This document shows positions 63,228-64,000 of a stretch of 64,000 nt of DNA, one piece after another (the first letter of the stretch is position 1; each line of letters begins with the position of its first letter). The notes beneath the pieces are model-generated. The model was not told the DNA's origin. It worked only from the letters and a program-made list of their open reading frames with translations, and did no database searches. Origin of the DNA: an uncultured Collinsella sp. (lineage in GTDB: Bacteria; Actinomycetota; Coriobacteriia; Coriobacteriales; Coriobacteriaceae). The position numbers and the translations under genes are program-made. The stretch is taken from positions 1 to 64,000 of the forward strand of contig CAUGNQ010000001.1 in assembly GCA_959600835.1 (NCBI GenBank). Direction: 5' to 3'.

Positions 63228-64000
63228 ATGAAATTGAGGAACGTATGCATTTTTTTCTCAGTAAGTGATCGTCGTTACTGCTTCGATGAGGTCACTCGCA
63301 ATTGCTTTCAGGTTGACCAAGCATCAGAAGATGCGCTTCGCATATTTGAAGCATCGGGAAGAACGGTCAACTCGAAGTTGCTAACAAAGTCACTTGCTGC
63401 GAAAGGCTACGACCAAACGACCATAGCAGAACTTGAAGACGACATTGATGAGTATCAACGATTGTCTGAGCGGACTTTCTTAACAAAAGACACGCCTCGA
63501 AAACTTAGATCCATCGAACTCCACGTTTCACATGCATGCAACCTTGGTTGTAGTTACTGTTTTGCCGGTAAAGGAGATTATGGAACGTCTCCTCTGCTGA
63601 TGACAGACGAGATAGCCTTCAAGGCGGTCGACTACCTCGTCGCAAGTTCATCGGAAAACGAAACGCTTGCGATCGTCTTTTTTGGTGGGGAACCCATGAT
63701 TAACGAGCCGCTGATATGGAAAACGGTCGACTATTCAAAAAGAATATACCCCAATAGAAACTTTACCTATTCTATTACGACCAACGGAACGCTTTTGAAT
63801 GACACTGCTGTGAATTCTTTCAAGGAGCACGGGTTTTCTGTTCTGATTAGTCTCGATGGTACAGGATGCAAGCACGATGCATCGCGCCCGTACAAGACGG
63901 GAGGCGGCTCTTTCTCCGATATCGACAAAAACGTTCGTCGTTTTTCCGAGTCGTTCCCCTTCGGCGCAAGAGCGACCTTAACAAATAATAACTGTAACCT
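63228..64000 (+). CDS. radical SAM peptide maturase (partial, runs off window)
   Basis: The frame starts MKLRNVCIFFSVSDRRYCFD and stays open for at least 257 codons to the window edge. Residues 1-90 resemble the N-terminal peptide-recognition region of SPASM-type maturases. The radical SAM motif CNLGCSYC (CX3CX2C) lies near residue 105, followed by FFGGEPMIN, SITTNGTLLND and LISLDGTG. This order fits maturases that modify ribosomal peptides (SCIFF/Cys-rich or ranthipeptide type) or anaerobic sulfatase-maturase relatives. The C-terminal auxiliary cluster domain is outside the window. Codon use is AT-richer than neighbours, suggesting transfer. No strong ribosome binding site precedes the ATG. 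Confidence 0.85.
   Translation, partial: MKLRNVCIFFSVSDRRYCFDEVTRNCFQVDQASEDALRIFEASGRTVNSKLLTKSLAAKGYDQTTIAELEDDIDEYQRLSERTFLTKDTPRKLRSIELHVSHACNLGCSYCFAGKGDYGTSPLLMTDEIAFKAVDYLVASSSENETLAIVFFGGEPMINEPLIWKTVDYSKRIYPNRNFTYSITTNGTLLNDTAVNSFKEHGFSVLISLDGTGCKHDASRPYKTGGGSFSDIDKNVRRFSESFPFGARATLTNNNCN

Overview
The window looks like a chromosomal segment of a high-GC, anaerobic, fermentative actinobacterium of the Coriobacteriia, most likely Collinsella or a close relative. This is inferred from gene content: pyruvate:ferredoxin oxidoreductase, rubrerythrin, an arginine deiminase pathway, a mannose-family PTS, several GntR/UTRA regulators and LytTR two-component systems, all with strong G/C at third codon positions. 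There is no rRNA, CRISPR array or recognisable prophage. One tRNA (tRNA-Asp) is present. Most genes lie on the minus strand.

Layout. 0-5 kb: 5-formyl-THF cyclo-ligase, a nuclease-like accessory gene bracketed by repeats, a MetA acyltransferase carrying the acetyl-CoA-type residue, and an L-2-hydroxyacid dehydrogenase. 5-19 kb: a sugar-amine region with three paralogous FrlB-like SIS-domain proteins, three GntR/UTRA regulators, a complete mannose-family PTS (IIAB, IIC, IID), an EamA transporter, RecQ, a YitT membrane protein and a HAD phosphatase. The SIS proteins keep the Glu/His pair used by fructoselysine-6-phosphate-type deglycases, so uptake and phosphorylation of Amadori products followed by deglycation is the most economical reading. 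19-34 kb: housekeeping and repair genes (threonine aldolase, PAP2 phosphatase, Mfd, Nth, ABC exporter, RmuC, rubrerythrin, a MutY-like glycosylase without Fe-S cysteines, an IscR-like Rrf2 regulator) and tRNA-Asp. 34-46 kb: a phosphodiesterase, two separate LytS/LytTR-type two-component systems, a glycosyltransferase, an MFS protein, a zinc phospholipase C-like protein, and an amidohydrolase with an APC permease. 46-56 kb: a C39-like peptidase and the arginine deiminase region (arcC, arcB, arcA, YfcC-type antiporter). Divergent from that operon is a second arginine deiminase followed by an XRE/S24-like regulator, and then a second, nearly identical carbamate kinase. 56-64 kb: an AT-richer patch with an AAA/DUF4143 ATPase, pyruvate:ferredoxin oxidoreductase, a damaged-looking FHA gene, and the start of a radical SAM peptide maturase that runs off the window.

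The non-coding DNA is unusually structured. There are at least five families of dispersed or inverted repeats. Two of them bracket single genes, and one sits at the same place in the 5' leaders of two unrelated genes. Several very long perfect hairpins occur at gene ends. Two of these hairpins share an almost identical loop while their 11-29 bp stems are completely different but still complementary. Three GntR regulators have candidate operators visible beside their target genes, which gives a testable local regulatory map.
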